Shown piece after piece: positions 1 through 11,936 of a stretch of 64,000 nt of DNA (its first letter is position 1; each line of letters opens with the position of its first letter). This stretch comes from Hortaea werneckii (lineage: Eukaryota; Ascomycota; Dothideomycetes; Mycosphaerellales; Teratosphaeriaceae). The position numbers and the translations under genes are program-made. Under the pieces are notes generated by a model. It searched no databases and was not told the origin of the DNA. It was given only the letters and a program-made list of their open reading frames with translations. The stretch covers positions 558,001 to 622,000 of the forward strand of contig JBAOKB010000144.1 in the NCBI GenBank assembly GCA_037044905.1. The letters run 5' to 3'.

Positions 1-964
1 GCGTAAGACAATACGTGCCTGATTGATTAGCCTTTCTGACTACAAAGATCCCCAAATACTATGTAGGAACGGGAGCTTCTTGCGTTTACGATCGAATACA
101 CAGGTCAGTCCTTGATCTGTCTTACATCGAACTTCCAGTTGTCAGTGATAGGCTCTGAGCAAGACGTTTCTGAAAGCCAGTCTTTTCTCTGCCGCTCACT
201 CGTTCACCGCACATGTTAAGACACAGCTTTGAGTCGGCAGCGTGCGTCGAAGAATATACCGATGAGCTTGATCACCCTACTCCGCCCAAAAGAGTCCACG
301 CGATGTCAAAAAGAAAAGAAAAAAAGAAAGAGAAAATTCCGAATACACAGAAACAATATAGACACTCTGTATTGGCATACAGAACGACATACAGCACGTT
401 CCCAGCGCAGGCGATCTCGCAGTACACGTCCGTCTACTACTGCCAACCAAAGTAAGGGCAACTTTCCTTGCTACAAAGCCTTTATTTTCAACGATAGTCG
501 CAAAGAATGCTGGACGAAGTCCGCTTGCAAGCTGCGTTCACTGGGCCATCACGTGATAAGATCGACCTGAGCGCCTCTGGTCACGGAGCCAGCATCTAGC
601 GCTGCGGGAATGGAGGCGTTGGATCTGCGACTGGGAAGCGCCCTCGAGATCATCGCTCCCGGAATGGGCTCGTATCCTCAAGCTGCAAGACATCCGGAAA
701 AGTACGGTACGGCGGGATAGGTTATCACTTTACCTGCAGAGATGGGTGGTGGAGACTGAATAGGACCGTAAGCATCTCAACTCCATAGACTGGCACAGAG
801 CAGCGCCAGCGAGATTACGATTGGCTTTTGATTTGAACTACGAGTCTCGGGCGGCAGTCGTAGTGCTCGAAGGCTTCTCATGCCTTCACTACTACCAATG
901 TAGCTAATGGTGAAGAAGAAGACTATGGCTCCAATTGCTATTATGAAAGCTGCTTATCGTAGAC
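1..964. other. Gene-poor start of window
   Basis: No reading frame here looks like a conserved protein. The two short frames near 213-570 overlap each other in different frames, are lysine/arginine rich because of an A/G-rich stretch near 305-350, and lack family motifs. I see no RNA gene or transposon ends. Confidence 0.5.
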
Positions 965-1753
965 ATGCCCTCTTCACGAGACATACTCTTTGCTCAGACT
1001 AATCTCTCCCTCCCAACCCTATCGTCGCGAGATTCCAGAGGGTCGGCCTTGGAACTCTGCATAGCTCGTGCCTCAACCCAGCACCAGAAGATGAAATCAG
1101 GTCCTCCAGCGACTACTCGACCCCACGAAGGTCCCTCAGCAGGTCCCTCCACGGATCCCGGAGCCCGCGATACCTTACTCATGCCCTCGCCCCCCGAGGC
1201 CAGGCGCGGCCCAGATCCCAGCCGCGGCGGCACCCCAGCTTCCCAGGAGGTCGGGACATCCTGATCGACAGCGCAGCGGGAGCCATGGACGTCGGCCACC
1301 CTTCGACTAACCCGTTCTATCACGACGAATACCTAGGCCAATACCGATCGCCACCCGCCGTGGAGGACTCTCCACGGGACGCCAGACGTCGATTTCCAAC
1401 CCCGTCCGGCTCTGCTCACGGAACCCTTGCCGGGGGGACATATTCCTAATGCGAGGGACGACGCTCCCGCGTCATCGGCGGGAGACGACGTTTCCGGGGT
1501 ATAATCCGACGATGCCGGAAAGGCGCAGTAGGGTATGTAGGCCGGGATGAAGCGGCGCGGTGGGGGCCATCTGGGTGGACCGAGTATGTATCCTGCGGAA
1601 GCGATGGGACCCGAGGAGATGGCGATGCGGGAGGCGGATCCGCGGTATAGTCCGCCAGGGTCGTTTGCGGATATTCGGACGGCGTATAGGGGACTACCGC
1701 CGAGTGAGATTGATAGGAAGGGTAGGGTGTTGGATCTGGAGGATTTGATGTAG
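965..1753 (+). pseudogene. Hypothetical proline/arginine-rich protein, frame broken
   Basis: Protein-like sequence runs through this stretch but changes frame. An ATG frame opens at 965 and stops at 1264. A second frame starting near 1201 reads through an ATG at 1285 (MDVGHPSTNPFYHDEY) and stops near 1449. A third covers about 1434-1545 (RETTFPGYNPTMPERRSR). The last, 1547-1753, ends in a well-formed hydrophilic tail (PRYSPPGSFADIRTAYRG, then EIDRKGRVLDLEDLM). The last two frame changes are each what a one-base deletion would give, one of them beside a run of six G. No family is recognised. Either a decayed gene, a gene with base-calling errors, or a spliced gene whose introns I cannot place. 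Confidence 0.35.
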
Positions 1754-2000
1754 GATTATGGGGGAGGGAGCAAGTTTCGATTGCTGAGTCGTGTTTGGCA
1801 TGGCGTTAGATGGTTTGGTGAAGGCGATGATCGCTAAACTGGGCCAAGAGCAGTGGGTCTATGGCGCAGTTGAGAGGCGGTGAGGAGGATGGAGTGTGGT
1901 GCAGTCCAAAAAGTGTCATGTGGTGGCACCTAATGATGAGTATGTGATGTTTACGTAGCCTACTTAGTCAGCAAACCTATTAACATGGCCTACAAAACGT

Positions 2001-2923
2001 CTACCAGGGCACTGTCTGCCACTTCTCCTCATCGTCATGCCATTCCGTATGAGTGCCGCTTTCGCCGTCTTTGCCAAGCAGGCTCAACCTGACAGCGTTG
2101 CGAGCACCCAGCTCAAGGGGGCCGGGCGTCATTCCATGGGCGTTCCCTTTTGCGAAGCCATTGAGAGCCGTCGACTTGCACCTTTCGTCAGCCACATTGA
2201 CAGAATTGTAGGAGGCCTGAGACCTGCTTCACTTACTCTGAATCCGGGATTGCAGGCATTCACCCGCATCCAAGGGCACCTCCTCCAGTACCACAACATG
2301 ATCATGTTTAGTGCGGCTTTGCTTGCGCTGTAAGCAGGCCATTTCTCATTGCTTTGGAACGTCGAGACCCGTTTCAAGCTGCCAAACCCTGTCGACATGA
2401 ATACCAGGCGTGGATTGTCAGCTCGCTTCAACAACGAAAGGAATTCTTCGGCAGTCTAAGCTGCGCCAGCGACGTTGGTTGCCATGGATGCTTTGATCAC
2501 TTCCGATATGGGGTGGCCTTGGGGAAGTAAGTCCTTGTCGGGAGTTATGCCTGCCTGTGTCTCTTTGAGCTTGAGTCACGCCGTATTGAGTTCAAGACTT
2601 ACATTCACATGGAGAACATCAAGCCTGCCATATCTCTTTTGAATGGTTTCGGCAGCCAAACCGATGCTGTCGTTGTCTGTCACGTCGAGGTGTACTGCCT
2701 CGCATGAAGTGAGTCCTTGACAGGCGAGCTCGGCGACGGCAGCCTCGCCCTTGGTCATGTCACGGCAGCCGAGAAAGACGTAGAAGCGTTCGCCATAGTC
2801 ATGGAGTAGGACTTTGGCGGTTTGGAAGCCTAGACCAGTATTGGCTCCAGTGACAAGGACAACTTCGCGGGAAGGGGATGGCATCGTTACGGGCTCACGG
2901 AACAATGGCAGATTCATGGGCAT
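2001..2923 (-). CDS. Short-chain dehydrogenase/reductase with an in-frame TAG
   Basis: NAD(P)-dependent oxidoreductase of the classical SDR family. Three exons read on the minus strand: 2923-2603, 2554-2237 and 2174-2001. The introns are 48 and 62 bases, with GTAAGT donors and phase 0. The product is about 270 residues, normal for the family. Visible motifs: the cofactor loop TGANTGLG, an N-A-G turn rebuilt exactly across intron 1, YSASK as the catalytic Tyr/Lys pair, then CNPGF and GARNAVRLSLLGKDGESGT. The single defect is a TAG at 2458-2456 (codon 140), just after TNVAGAA, where relatives have a hydrophobic residue. Everything downstream stays in frame. So this is either a very young pseudogene or a sequencing error. 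The substrate cannot be told. An alternative start is the ATG 13 codons further in. Confidence 0.75.
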
Positions 2924-4133
2924 ACATTGACTGATTACAGGACCATTTATATTCCATGTTCGCCGCCGTGAGATAGCAACGCCATCAGCTGCTTAGCACC
3001 TTAAGTCCGGGATGGAGCGGTGTCGGCCGAAAAAGGAAGTTGCTCGCCATTGGGAACGGACTTTGGACTTTACTTTCGCCGCTCATAGTTATGGCCTCCG
3101 GTGGTTCGGCGTGTGCAAGGAAGCACGATTTTGAAAAGGTTGGATTTAAGACGTTCTTCTCCGCCGCAGGGGCCCTACCTTTCCAGCTACAATGCCTTGA
3201 TGGGTGGATTTGTAGGGGTTCTTTAGGTCAGTGAAGTGTGCCATGCTGGGTGTAGCGCTTTCAGGTAGTTGAAGATGACCGCTTTCGGGCACGTTTCGAA
3301 GAGGTCTTATTGGCATCTTGCGAGCCTGAAAGTTGATTGTCGCCCCCTTCAAGCTATGGGAATTGGCAAGAATGGTAAAGTACGAGATAGTCACGTGCAG
3401 TGAAAGTGCCAAGAGGAAGGCACACGCGGTCCCAGGTGTCGCGTCCCGTCGGCGGCACCGAATGTGGTCCGAGCTCCCCAATCCTTGTCGGGGTTACGCC
3501 ATAGCGTCGTTCGATAAGGCCGGGTGATGGTGGGCAAGTGTGGGCTCCGCTGGGAGGACACGAGGATCTACAGCTCGGAGGGCCAAAGCAGGGACAGCGA
3601 CCTGGAAAGCGGGCTCACGGTCGTGCTGTGTTGGCTTGCGACCGCCAGCAACCGGTTTACTCCTGGACGAAATCATCCCACGCGACTCGCAGGAGCTGTA
3701 GCAACATCCACTGATTCCTACCAAGCCAGCTGAAAGCGCGTAGCAAGCTCACAGCCGCTTCAATCGTTAATCTCCTGTCCCGATCAAGCTTCACAGCCCG
3801 CGCTAGCGTCGAACCCGAAAGCCACTTCACCAGGACAACGCGCTTGCTACCTGCACCGCATAACCGCACCTCTCCTCTCTTGACCTTCTTCCTTCCTGCT
3901 CGCTTACCTACTTTGGCCTCACTCATTCGGCCCCCTCTCTACCTCTCCTTCGTCATCATCTAAACGCACACGACATCCCTTCCGACTCCTCGTAATTCTA
4001 TCCAAGGACTGGCCGGCCGTCAAGGAGGCATTGACCTGCCCATTCGCAACCTGGTCACCGTTCAATTGAGCGCCGCCCTGCTCCCAGCATAGATATTGGT
4101 CCAACGTTGGCTTATTCAGTAGCAACCGCCAGC
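2924..4133. other. Intergenic, upstream of tricalbin and SDR
   Basis: Separates the divergent SDR and tricalbin genes. Short frames on both strands lack family motifs. The last ~250 bases (about 3870-4000) are C/T rich, as is usual in leaders of filamentous fungal genes, and probably hold the tricalbin 5' untranslated region. Confidence 0.5.
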
Positions 4134-7100
4134 ATGCTCGAGGGAACCGCTGGCCGGGCCTCTGAGCTCAAGCAGCAGGGTGCTGTGGAAGCCGCCAACG
4201 ATCCCAACTCCTCGGTGGACGCGCAAGAAGCTGAACAGAAGATGCTGGAGGAGAGTAAAAAGGCCGGGGCTGCCGCGTTCGAGTTCGATCCCGATGCGAG
4301 CCCCGAGCAGAAGGCGGCACAGCTGCGAGAGGTAGGCATGGCATCAAGGATGAAGAAGCGCGGTATGGTACAGATACTGACAATAGGATTGTAGAAGCGG
4401 CAGTTCGAGAGGCCGCATAGGAAGCACCAGACGGCCGCACTCGTCTCTGATCAGGATGATGGACAAACTGCGGGCTACGATCTGCCTCCTCCGAGCAAGG
4501 AAGGTGCGGTCGATGCGGCGAACGCACCACCAGCTTCAGCGACGGGGGATGCCAAAGATGATTTTAGCAAGGTCGGCTGGGCGCCACGCTTCGGCAACCC
4601 AGCAGACAGGGAGGAGCCGTCATCGATGTTGGACCATCAAGACTTTCTTGAAGGAAAATTGGACGAGAAATTCTTCGGTGATTGGTATCACAACACCGGG
4701 ATCATCATCTTTGCTTCGCTTGCTTCGTGGGTTGTGGCTGTGTTGGGCGGAGGACTGGGTTGGGTGTTCATCGTAATGGCAGCCTGCGGGACTTACTACC
4801 GTACTTCCATTCGCCGGGTGCGCCGGAACTTCCGCGACGATGTACAGCGCGAAATGGCGAAGACCAAGCTCGAAACCGACACGGAGACTCTTGAATGGAT
4901 CAACAGCTTTTTGGTCAAGTTCTGGCCCATTTACGCACCAGTGCTCTGTACCACAATCGTGCAGTCTGTCGATCAGGTCCTTAGTACTTCTACGCCGGCC
5001 TTCCTTGACAGCATGCGCATGAAGTTCTTCACTCTTGGTACCAAACCGCCGAGGCTTGAGCATGTCAAGACTTATCCCAAGGCCGATGACGATACAGTGC
5101 TCATGGACTGGAAATTCAGCTTCACGCCCAACGACACCGCCGATCTCACTGCTCGTCAAGTCAAGAACAAAATCAACCCGAAGATCGTGCTGGAGGTTCG
5201 TGTGGGCAAGGCAATGATTTCAAAGGGGCTCGATATCATTGTGGAAGACATGGCCTGCTCTGGGTTGATGCGCGTGAAGGTCAAGCTGCAGCTGCCTTTC
5301 CCGCATATCGAACGTGTGGAGATCTGCTTCTTGGGACGTCCGACGTTTGACTATGTTTGCAAGCCGATTGGTGGCGATATGCTCGGCTTTGACATTAACT
5401 TCATTCCCGGTTTGGAAAGCTTTATCCAGGAGCAGATCCATGCTAATCTGGCTCCAATGATGTACGAGCCGAATGTCTTCCCCATTGAGATCGCGAAGAT
5501 GCTTGCTGGCAACCCTGTAGACCAGGCCATCGGCGTACTGCAGGTCACCTTCCATGGCGCCCAAGGACTCAAAAACCCGGACAAATTCTCTGGTACACCA
5601 GATCCGTACGCGGTCGTCAGCATCAACAACCGCGACCCACTCGGCAAGACCAAGACCGTTGAGCAAAACCCGAGCCCACGTTGGAACGAGACTGTGAATG
5701 TTGTGCTCACATCTCTTCGCGAGCCATTGACTATTCACGTATATGATTACAACGAATATCGCAAAGATAAGGAACTTGGTGTCTGCACTTTCAACCTCGA
5801 AGACCTTGAGAAGAACAACGAGCACGAGAACTTGCAATTGGAAGTCATGGCATCAGGTAGGCCGCGCGGTATTGTTCAAGCAGACGTGCGCTTCTTCCCT
5901 GTGATGGAGGGTCACAAGCTTGAAGATGGCACTGTGGAGCCTCCACCAGAGAGCACGACGGGTATCGCCAAATTCACCGTGGAGCAAGCCAAGGATCTCG
6001 ATGGCACAAAGTCGCTTATCGGTCAATTAAACCCATATGCCGTGCTCCTGTTGAATGGAAAGGAAGTTCAAGTCAGCCAGAAGCTGAAGCGGACGAATAA
6101 TCCTATCTGGCCAAACGCAACGAAGGAGATGCTCATCACAGATCGCAAGAAGGCCAAATTGGGTCTCGTCATCAAGGACGATCGCGACCTTGCCGCCGAC
6201 CCGGTCATCGGGACCTATCAAATCAAGCTGGATGACATGCTGGACTTGATGCATAAGGGTCAAGAATGGTACAACTTGGCTGGTGCAAAGACTGGGCGTG
6301 CGAAGATGATGCTGCAGTGGAAGCCAGTGGCGCTGAAGGGTGCTCTTGGCGGAAGTGGTGGGTATGTGACCCCCATTGGTGTGATCAGAATCCATGTCAA
6401 GAATGCCAAAGACCTCAAGAATCTGGACACGGTCGGAAAATCAGATCCGTATGTGCGCGTCTTACTTTCGGGTATCCAAAAGCGTCGGACGGTGACCTGG
6501 AAGAACAACCTCAGCCCGGAATTTGACGAGGTTTTCTACATCCCAGTGCATTCGACCAGAGAGAAGCTGGTGATCGAGTGTATGGATGAAGAGAACACTG
6601 GCAAGGATCGCACTATGGGTCAAATCGAGATACCAGCTAGCGAGTATGTGCAGCAAGGCGCCAATGGCGAGTACCTGGTGCACGATAGCAAAAACAAGGT
6701 GATCCCCGCGCAGCTCCGCGTGGGCGCTAGCGCACCGAAGGGCACCTTGAACTTCACGTGTGCCTTCTATCCATGTCTGAACGTTGTTGATCCGGATGAG
6801 GAAGAGAGGGAAGAGGCGAAGGCTCGCGCGAGCATGGAGACTGATCCTCGCAAGAGCACTGAGACAGCACCGAATGGGTCTGCCGGCGCAAGAGCCAGAA
6901 GCAACACTGCGGGCACCATAGGTAGCCTGAACCCAGCTGACCAGGAGATGAAGAAGGCTCTAGAGGCCGGGGAGAAGGAACAGACCGAGGCAGAGGAGGT
7001 TAAGACTGCGCCCGTACCTAAGGTCAAAATTGGACCAGAGGACCTGAAGAACTACGGTAAGTTTCCTTTTCAACCCCCTTAATTATTCTGGTGCTGATAG

Positions 7101-8702
7101 TACACAGAATCTGGCCTGCTTGTCTTCCGGATCCTTGAAGGGCACCTGGCTCACAGTGGTACATACCTGGAAGTTGTCATGGACGATAATCTCTTCCCAG
7201 TCTACACCAGTGCTAAGGCGAAGAGCGGTAATTACAACTTCAACGAAACAGGCGATTTCATGGTTCGCGAGTTGGACCTCTCTCGCATCACTCTTCGCCT
7301 TGTCTCTGAACTAGATACGAAAGGCGAAGGAATGGATAAGGACCATATCAAGGCCAAGCTCACAGGCCAGACCCTTGACACCCTTAAGCGTTGCTTATAC
7401 ACGCCAACCCAGATCAGTCTGAAGGACGAACATGGCCGCGAAAGCAAGATCACGGTATCGATGAGGTTTCTGCCCGTCAAGATGGAGCTCGATCCTAGCG
7501 AGAGCTTCAACAATTCTGGCAACCTTCGCGTCGAAGTCCTCGATGCCGCTGATCTTCCCGCAGCAGACCGCAATGGATACTCAGATCCATACTGCAAGTT
7601 CATGATGAATGGCAAGGAAGTCTACAAGACCAAGACACAGAAGAAGACACTGCATCCGGCTTGGAACGAGTTCTTCGAGATACCTGTCCGCAGCAGGACT
7701 GCTTCCAAGTTCGTTGTCGAGGTCTTCGACTGGGACTTTGGCGATCGTGCAGACCCACTGGGCAACGCTGCGATCAACTTGGATGTGCTAGAACCTTTCC
7801 AACCGCAGGAGGTCGTGCTGGGTCTCGACGGCAAGTCAGGCTCCATCCGTCTTAAGATGCTCTTTAAGCCTGAATATGTCACGCGGATGCGCCAGGGTAG
7901 CAGTACATTCTCGGGTACCTTCGCTGTACCAGGCAAAGTCCTCGGCGCGCCTGTGAAGGGTGTCGGCAAGGGGGCAACTTTCCTTGGGGGAAATGTAGCC
8001 AAGGGTGCATCCTTCCTTGGCCGCGGCTTCAAGCGTAGAACTGTTAGTGGCCAGGCTGAGGACGTCGATGGCGATGCGACTGTAGGCGAGATCAAACCTA
8101 CAAGCATGGATATTCCGGAGAGCGGGTCCGTAGGCGGTGCCAACGGGTACGCAGCCGTGCCTTCGATTGAAGGCCCTTCTGGAACACCACATAGCAGGCA
8201 ACGAAGCTTTGGTGGTCAGTCGACGCGGCCAGCTACGGCTACTACAGGCACCGCTGAGCCAGGCACCGCTTCTATCACGGTCGTTAGCGCGTCTGGGTTC
8301 GAGGCCGATCAGAAGCTGGAAGTGCACGTCTCACAGGACTCTTCAAAGGGCCCGAAGAAGCTGATTGAGACGGATCATCACAAGCCTGTCGACGGTGTAG
8401 TGCAGTACCAAGGCGGGCCAAAGAAGGTCCAATGTGCGGCTGACTCGCAATTTCGTGTCGAGGTTCGCGACCATGGACTCTTTGGTGGTGAAAAGCTTGG
8501 CGAGGCTCCGTTCTTCATCAACGATCAGTCCACGGGCGGCCAGCAAGAGGTGAGAGTCGGCGCGGGTGTTGTCACCCTGAGCACAAGCTTCCAACCTGCT
8601 GAGGCTGGAAGTATGCTTTCGCCCGAATCGCCTGCAAGTCGGAAATCCGGCATGGGCCGCTTTATGAGCAGGCGGGACCGCAGCGTGACGCCTTCTGGTT
8701 AG
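4134..8702 (+). CDS. Tricalbin-type SMP/C2 membrane tether
   Basis: Tethers cortical ER to the plasma membrane and moves lipid through its SMP domain (family knowledge). Exons 4134-4331, 4395-7056 and 7108-8702 give about 1484 residues, matching yeast tricalbins. The first in-frame ATG is 4134. Seen in order: a charged disordered N-terminus; a hydrophobic hairpin about residues 167-200 that should anchor it in the ER; an SMP domain about 229-435 (WINSFLVKFWPIYAPVLC); then repeated C2 domains beginning near 443, 588, 727, 954 and 1091. Several have Ca-loop sequences such as SDPYCKF and SDPYVRV; the one near 954 looks degenerate. Intron 1 starts GTAGGC after QLRE; intron 2 (GTAAGT) splits a Glu codon. 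The tail carries a basic RRDRSVTPSG. The same frame stays open for 182 codons after the stop (next entry). Confidence 0.93.
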
Positions 8703-9248
8703 GATACTGATCGGGATCATGAGATGCGGCGGACGCTCAGCCTGCCTCATTTACCTCGACGCCCTCATTTCCACCATCACCATCATTCTCATCACCTTCA
8801 TGACCGCCGTCAGAGACAAAACAACCGATCGACACACGATGGCCCGGAAGAACATGATGAGCGAGACTACCCCATATCAAAACATGCCCCCCATGTCCCT
8901 CGCGTCCCGCGCCTGCATCGCGAGAAGATCAAACAAGTCCCTAAGAAAGCCTACCATCACACCCGCGAAGCGTTCCGGAGCTCCGTCGTCAGTCTCCGGA
9001 GGGACTCCATCGACGCCCCTAGCCTGTTCACCCCTGCCGAAAGCACGGTGAGTCTGGATCAACTCGCGCCTTCGGTCGAGTCTCCTAGTACGCATCAGGT
9101 CGGTACACTATCTACGAAGGGGTCATTGAAAGGAGGAAGAGGGTCTGGAGAAGAAAGTAAGGGGAGGAGAAACTCTTTGGCGGATCTGGCGAGGAAGTTT
9201 TCCTTGAGGTCTGGGAAAGGCAAAGAGCGCATGGGGCAGGGCGTTTAG
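8703..9248 (+). CDS. In-frame open extension after the tricalbin stop
   Basis: After the tricalbin TAG at 8700-8702 the same frame stays open for 182 codons; its first ATG is 8724. The peptide is basic, with a histidine run, two stretches rich in Ser/Arg (SLRRDSIDAPSL, RRNSLADLARKFSLRSG) and a Thr/Ser region (LFTPAESTVSLDQL). This is the style of a phospho-regulated disordered tail rather than random translation. No splice pair I could find skips the TAG and keeps the frame. It may be (a) the true tricalbin C-terminus cut off by a nonsense change, (b) a readthrough extension, or (c) a separate small gene with an ATG only 21 bases after the stop. I favour (a) or (b). Confidence 0.45.
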   Translation, partial: DTDRDHEMRRTLSLPHLPRRPHFHHHHHSHHLHDRRQRQNNRSTHDGPEEHDERDYPISKHAPHVPRVPRLHREKIKQVPKKAYHHTREAFRSSVVSLRRDSIDAPSLFTPAESTVSLDQLAPSVESPSTHQVGTLSTKGSLKGGRGSGEESKGRRNSLADLARKFSLRSGKGKERMGQGV

Positions 9249-10380
9249 GGGTTGTTTTTGTGTGTGCCACTATGGAAAGATACCAATACGGGCGAATCTT
9301 TTGTTATTCTTTTCTTCCTCCTTGATTACCTTTCTAAACCCGTCTTTTTGTCTCCTTGTCGTTCTTCTTGAGTCGCTGATTGTACCTATGTGTGGAAGAA
9401 CCCCTAATAATGTTCATTACTGTATATTTCCATTCTTTTTGACCGTCAATCTGAGGTTCGACCTGGGATGTTGTGCACCTTGAGGGGAGAGTGGCCACTT
9501 GACAATAGGGTCACTTTGGAGACGAGTCTATGAAGGGACATGGCAAACGTTTGGCTTTTGCCTGTACATATCCGTTCTCCCTCGGCGATTGATTCGATCG
9601 CCTTGCATAAAGCTCAGACGCTCGTTTCGCTATAGATTGACATTTTAAGAGTTTCTGTGGTGAGAGCGGGTTAAGTATGGCGGATTCGCGAGCCGCTTGA
9701 TCGCCACGCCACCACTTCAGTGATACCAACCAACTGTGCTTAACGTATGTCCTGAACAGGGGTATGTCTTTCCGAGATCGCGAAAGCAGCGCAGAGCCCA
9801 TGGGCGGCAACGTAGCGGGCGGTTGAATGGGAAACAAAAAGGAGACAGGCCAAACTTAGCCCTCATGCACGGCGGAGGCTTGGCAAACAGCGGGTTCGCG
9901 GGGCCAGTGACGTAGGTCGCGAGGTGATGCGAGGTGATGCGGGCTGATGAAGCCAGTGGATGCGGATGTGGACATGCCCTGGACTACTGGAAGTTTGTGC
10001 GTGCCTGATCCAAACGTGCCTTCTCCACCAGGCAACTCTCCCACCTATTAGTCTTTAGGGACTGCTACTACTGACTACATACTAAAGTTGCTCATTACCT
10101 ACATACAGTAGTAGGTACAGACTCGGGCTTGATACTGCTTCACCACTTACAGCACTGCTGCTGTACACATACCGTCCTGATCTTTTCTCACTGCACCCCC
10201 ACCGCGACAACCCCCACCTCTGTTCATCACCGCCCGCTTTCCGCTCTCCGCTGCCTACTGGCCGCGACGCCGCCGCCTCCTGAACAAGGAAGCTCTGCTC
10301 TGGGGACGACTACAAAGGCCCGCTCGAAAACCCTCTTCCCATTCGACTCCGGTGCCGCGTCGCTTGGGTCGCTGCTCATC
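9249..10380. other. Intergenic, upstream of oxysterol-binding protein
   Basis: No supported gene. A ten-base direct repeat (gaggtgatgc, twice) lies near 9920-9940. The last 250 bases are C/T rich and contain AGTAGGTAC-type sequence near 10110; this is the likely promoter and leader of the downstream gene. A GTG/CTG-initiated frame from 10129 is merely the open leader. Confidence 0.5.
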
Positions 10381-11936
10381 ATGGTTCTCGGCCACTCGCA
10401 CCGCAAGACCAGCTCCGCCTCGGCACGGTCTTCCACCGACGAAGCACGTGTCGACAGCGAACCTGGCGACGATGAAACCGTCGTGAGCTCCGAGCAGGGC
10501 AACGTGCTCACCCACATCATCTCTCAGCTCCGCCCGGGAGCCGACCTCAGCCGCGTAACCCTTCCCACCTTCATCCTCGAGCCGCGAAGTATGCTGGAGC
10601 GGATAACCAACTTCATGGCACACCCAGAGACCCTTCTTCCCATGCCCGACATTGACGACCCCATTCAGCGCTTCGTCGCCGTCACCAAGTTCTACCTGAG
10701 CGGCTGGCACATCAAGCCGCCTGGTGTGAAGAAGCCCCTGAACCCTATCCTGGGCGAGACATTCACTGGTTACTGGGATTATGAAGATGGCACGAGGGGA
10801 TACTATATCAGCGAGCAGACCTCACATCACCCGCCCAAGAGCTCCTACTTCTTCATGGCCCCGGATCACAACATCCGGATCGACGGTACCCTCAAGCCGA
10901 GAAGCAAGTTTTTGGGCAACAGCGTAGGTAGTTTTATGGAAGGTATAGCGGTAATGAGGTTTCTGGAGCGAGGCGAGCGGTAGTAAGTCATCCTTGGCAT
11001 GTGCGACACTATCTTGGAGGAACAGATGACTAACCCAAGGGATGCAGTTTCATCACTCAGCCTAACATGTATGCCCGAGGCATCCTCTTCGGCAAGATGA
11101 AGTATGAGCTAGGCGATCACGCTCTCGTCAAGTGCCCGGAAAGCGGCCTCGAAGCCGATGTCGAGTTCAAGGTCAAGGGCTGGATGGGTGGAACCTACAA
11201 TGCCATTGGAGGTTATATCAAGGAGTCAGCAACCGGCAAGCAGCTTTTCGAGCTCAGCGGTTTCTGGCACGAGAAGATGTACATCAAGGACCTTGCAACG
11301 GGCAAGAAGGAACTGTTCTTCGACGCCAGCACAGCCAAGCCATCCCTACCCAAGAGCAGGCCAATCAGCGAGCAGGGACCGCGAGAATCCCAGCGGCTCT
11401 GGCAGCCTACTGTACAGGCGATTAAGAAAGCGGATCAAAGGACTGCGACGGACGAAAAATCCAGGGTCGAAGATGAACAGCGACGGGAAGCCGCTGAAAG
11501 GGGGGAAGAGGCATGGAAGCCGAAACTCTTCAAGGAGGTGCCGGCAGGAGATGAGGAGAAACTCGACTGGATCATCGACGCAGAGGTAGACCATACTCGG
11601 CCAGTCGAGGAGCAGGTCAAGCAGATCCTCTCCATTGCACCCATACTGCCGGGTCAACAATGGGGCGAGATGGCAGAGGACGTCCAGCTCCCGTCACAGC
11701 AGGGTAAGCCGTTACCGCCCAAGAGTCCTGAGGAAGGACAGGCCCAACAAGCCGGCGGAGGTGACCTCATCGATTTCGGTCAGAACGACCAGTCAGCGCA
11801 GCAGGGGACGCAAGGCGGTGCGGGTACCAAGGACCTAGAGTCCTCGATGGGTGGGATGAGTATCGGGCGAGGGAACCCTGTCAGGAGACAGGATAGCATG
11901 GGCCAGGAGGACACATTCATTGATGCCGAGTCGTGA
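10381..11936 (+). CDS. Oxysterol-binding protein-related lipid transfer protein (Osh6/7-like)
   Basis: Cytosolic lipid exchanger acting at membrane contact sites. Exons 10381-10982 and 11048-11936; the 65-base intron (GTAAGT donor) splits a Tyr codon and restores ERGERYFITQPNMYARGIL. About 496 residues. The family signature EQTSHHPP sits at about residues 145-152. It is preceded by LPTFILEPRSMLERITNFMAHP and PLNPILGETF, whose spacing resembles the short Osh6/Osh7 group that moves phosphatidylserine against PI4P. There is no PH domain or ankyrin repeat. The C-terminal ~90 residues are Gln/Gly rich and disordered. The ATG at 10381 was chosen because the conserved region follows closely and upstream codons look like leader. 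The family is sure; the Osh6/7 assignment is an inference. Confidence 0.92.

Noticed and set aside
2129..2236. Frameshift in the SDR C-terminus
   Set aside because: A 62-base intron with a GTAAGT donor and GCAAG acceptor restores the frame and the conserved sequence, so no frameshift is needed.
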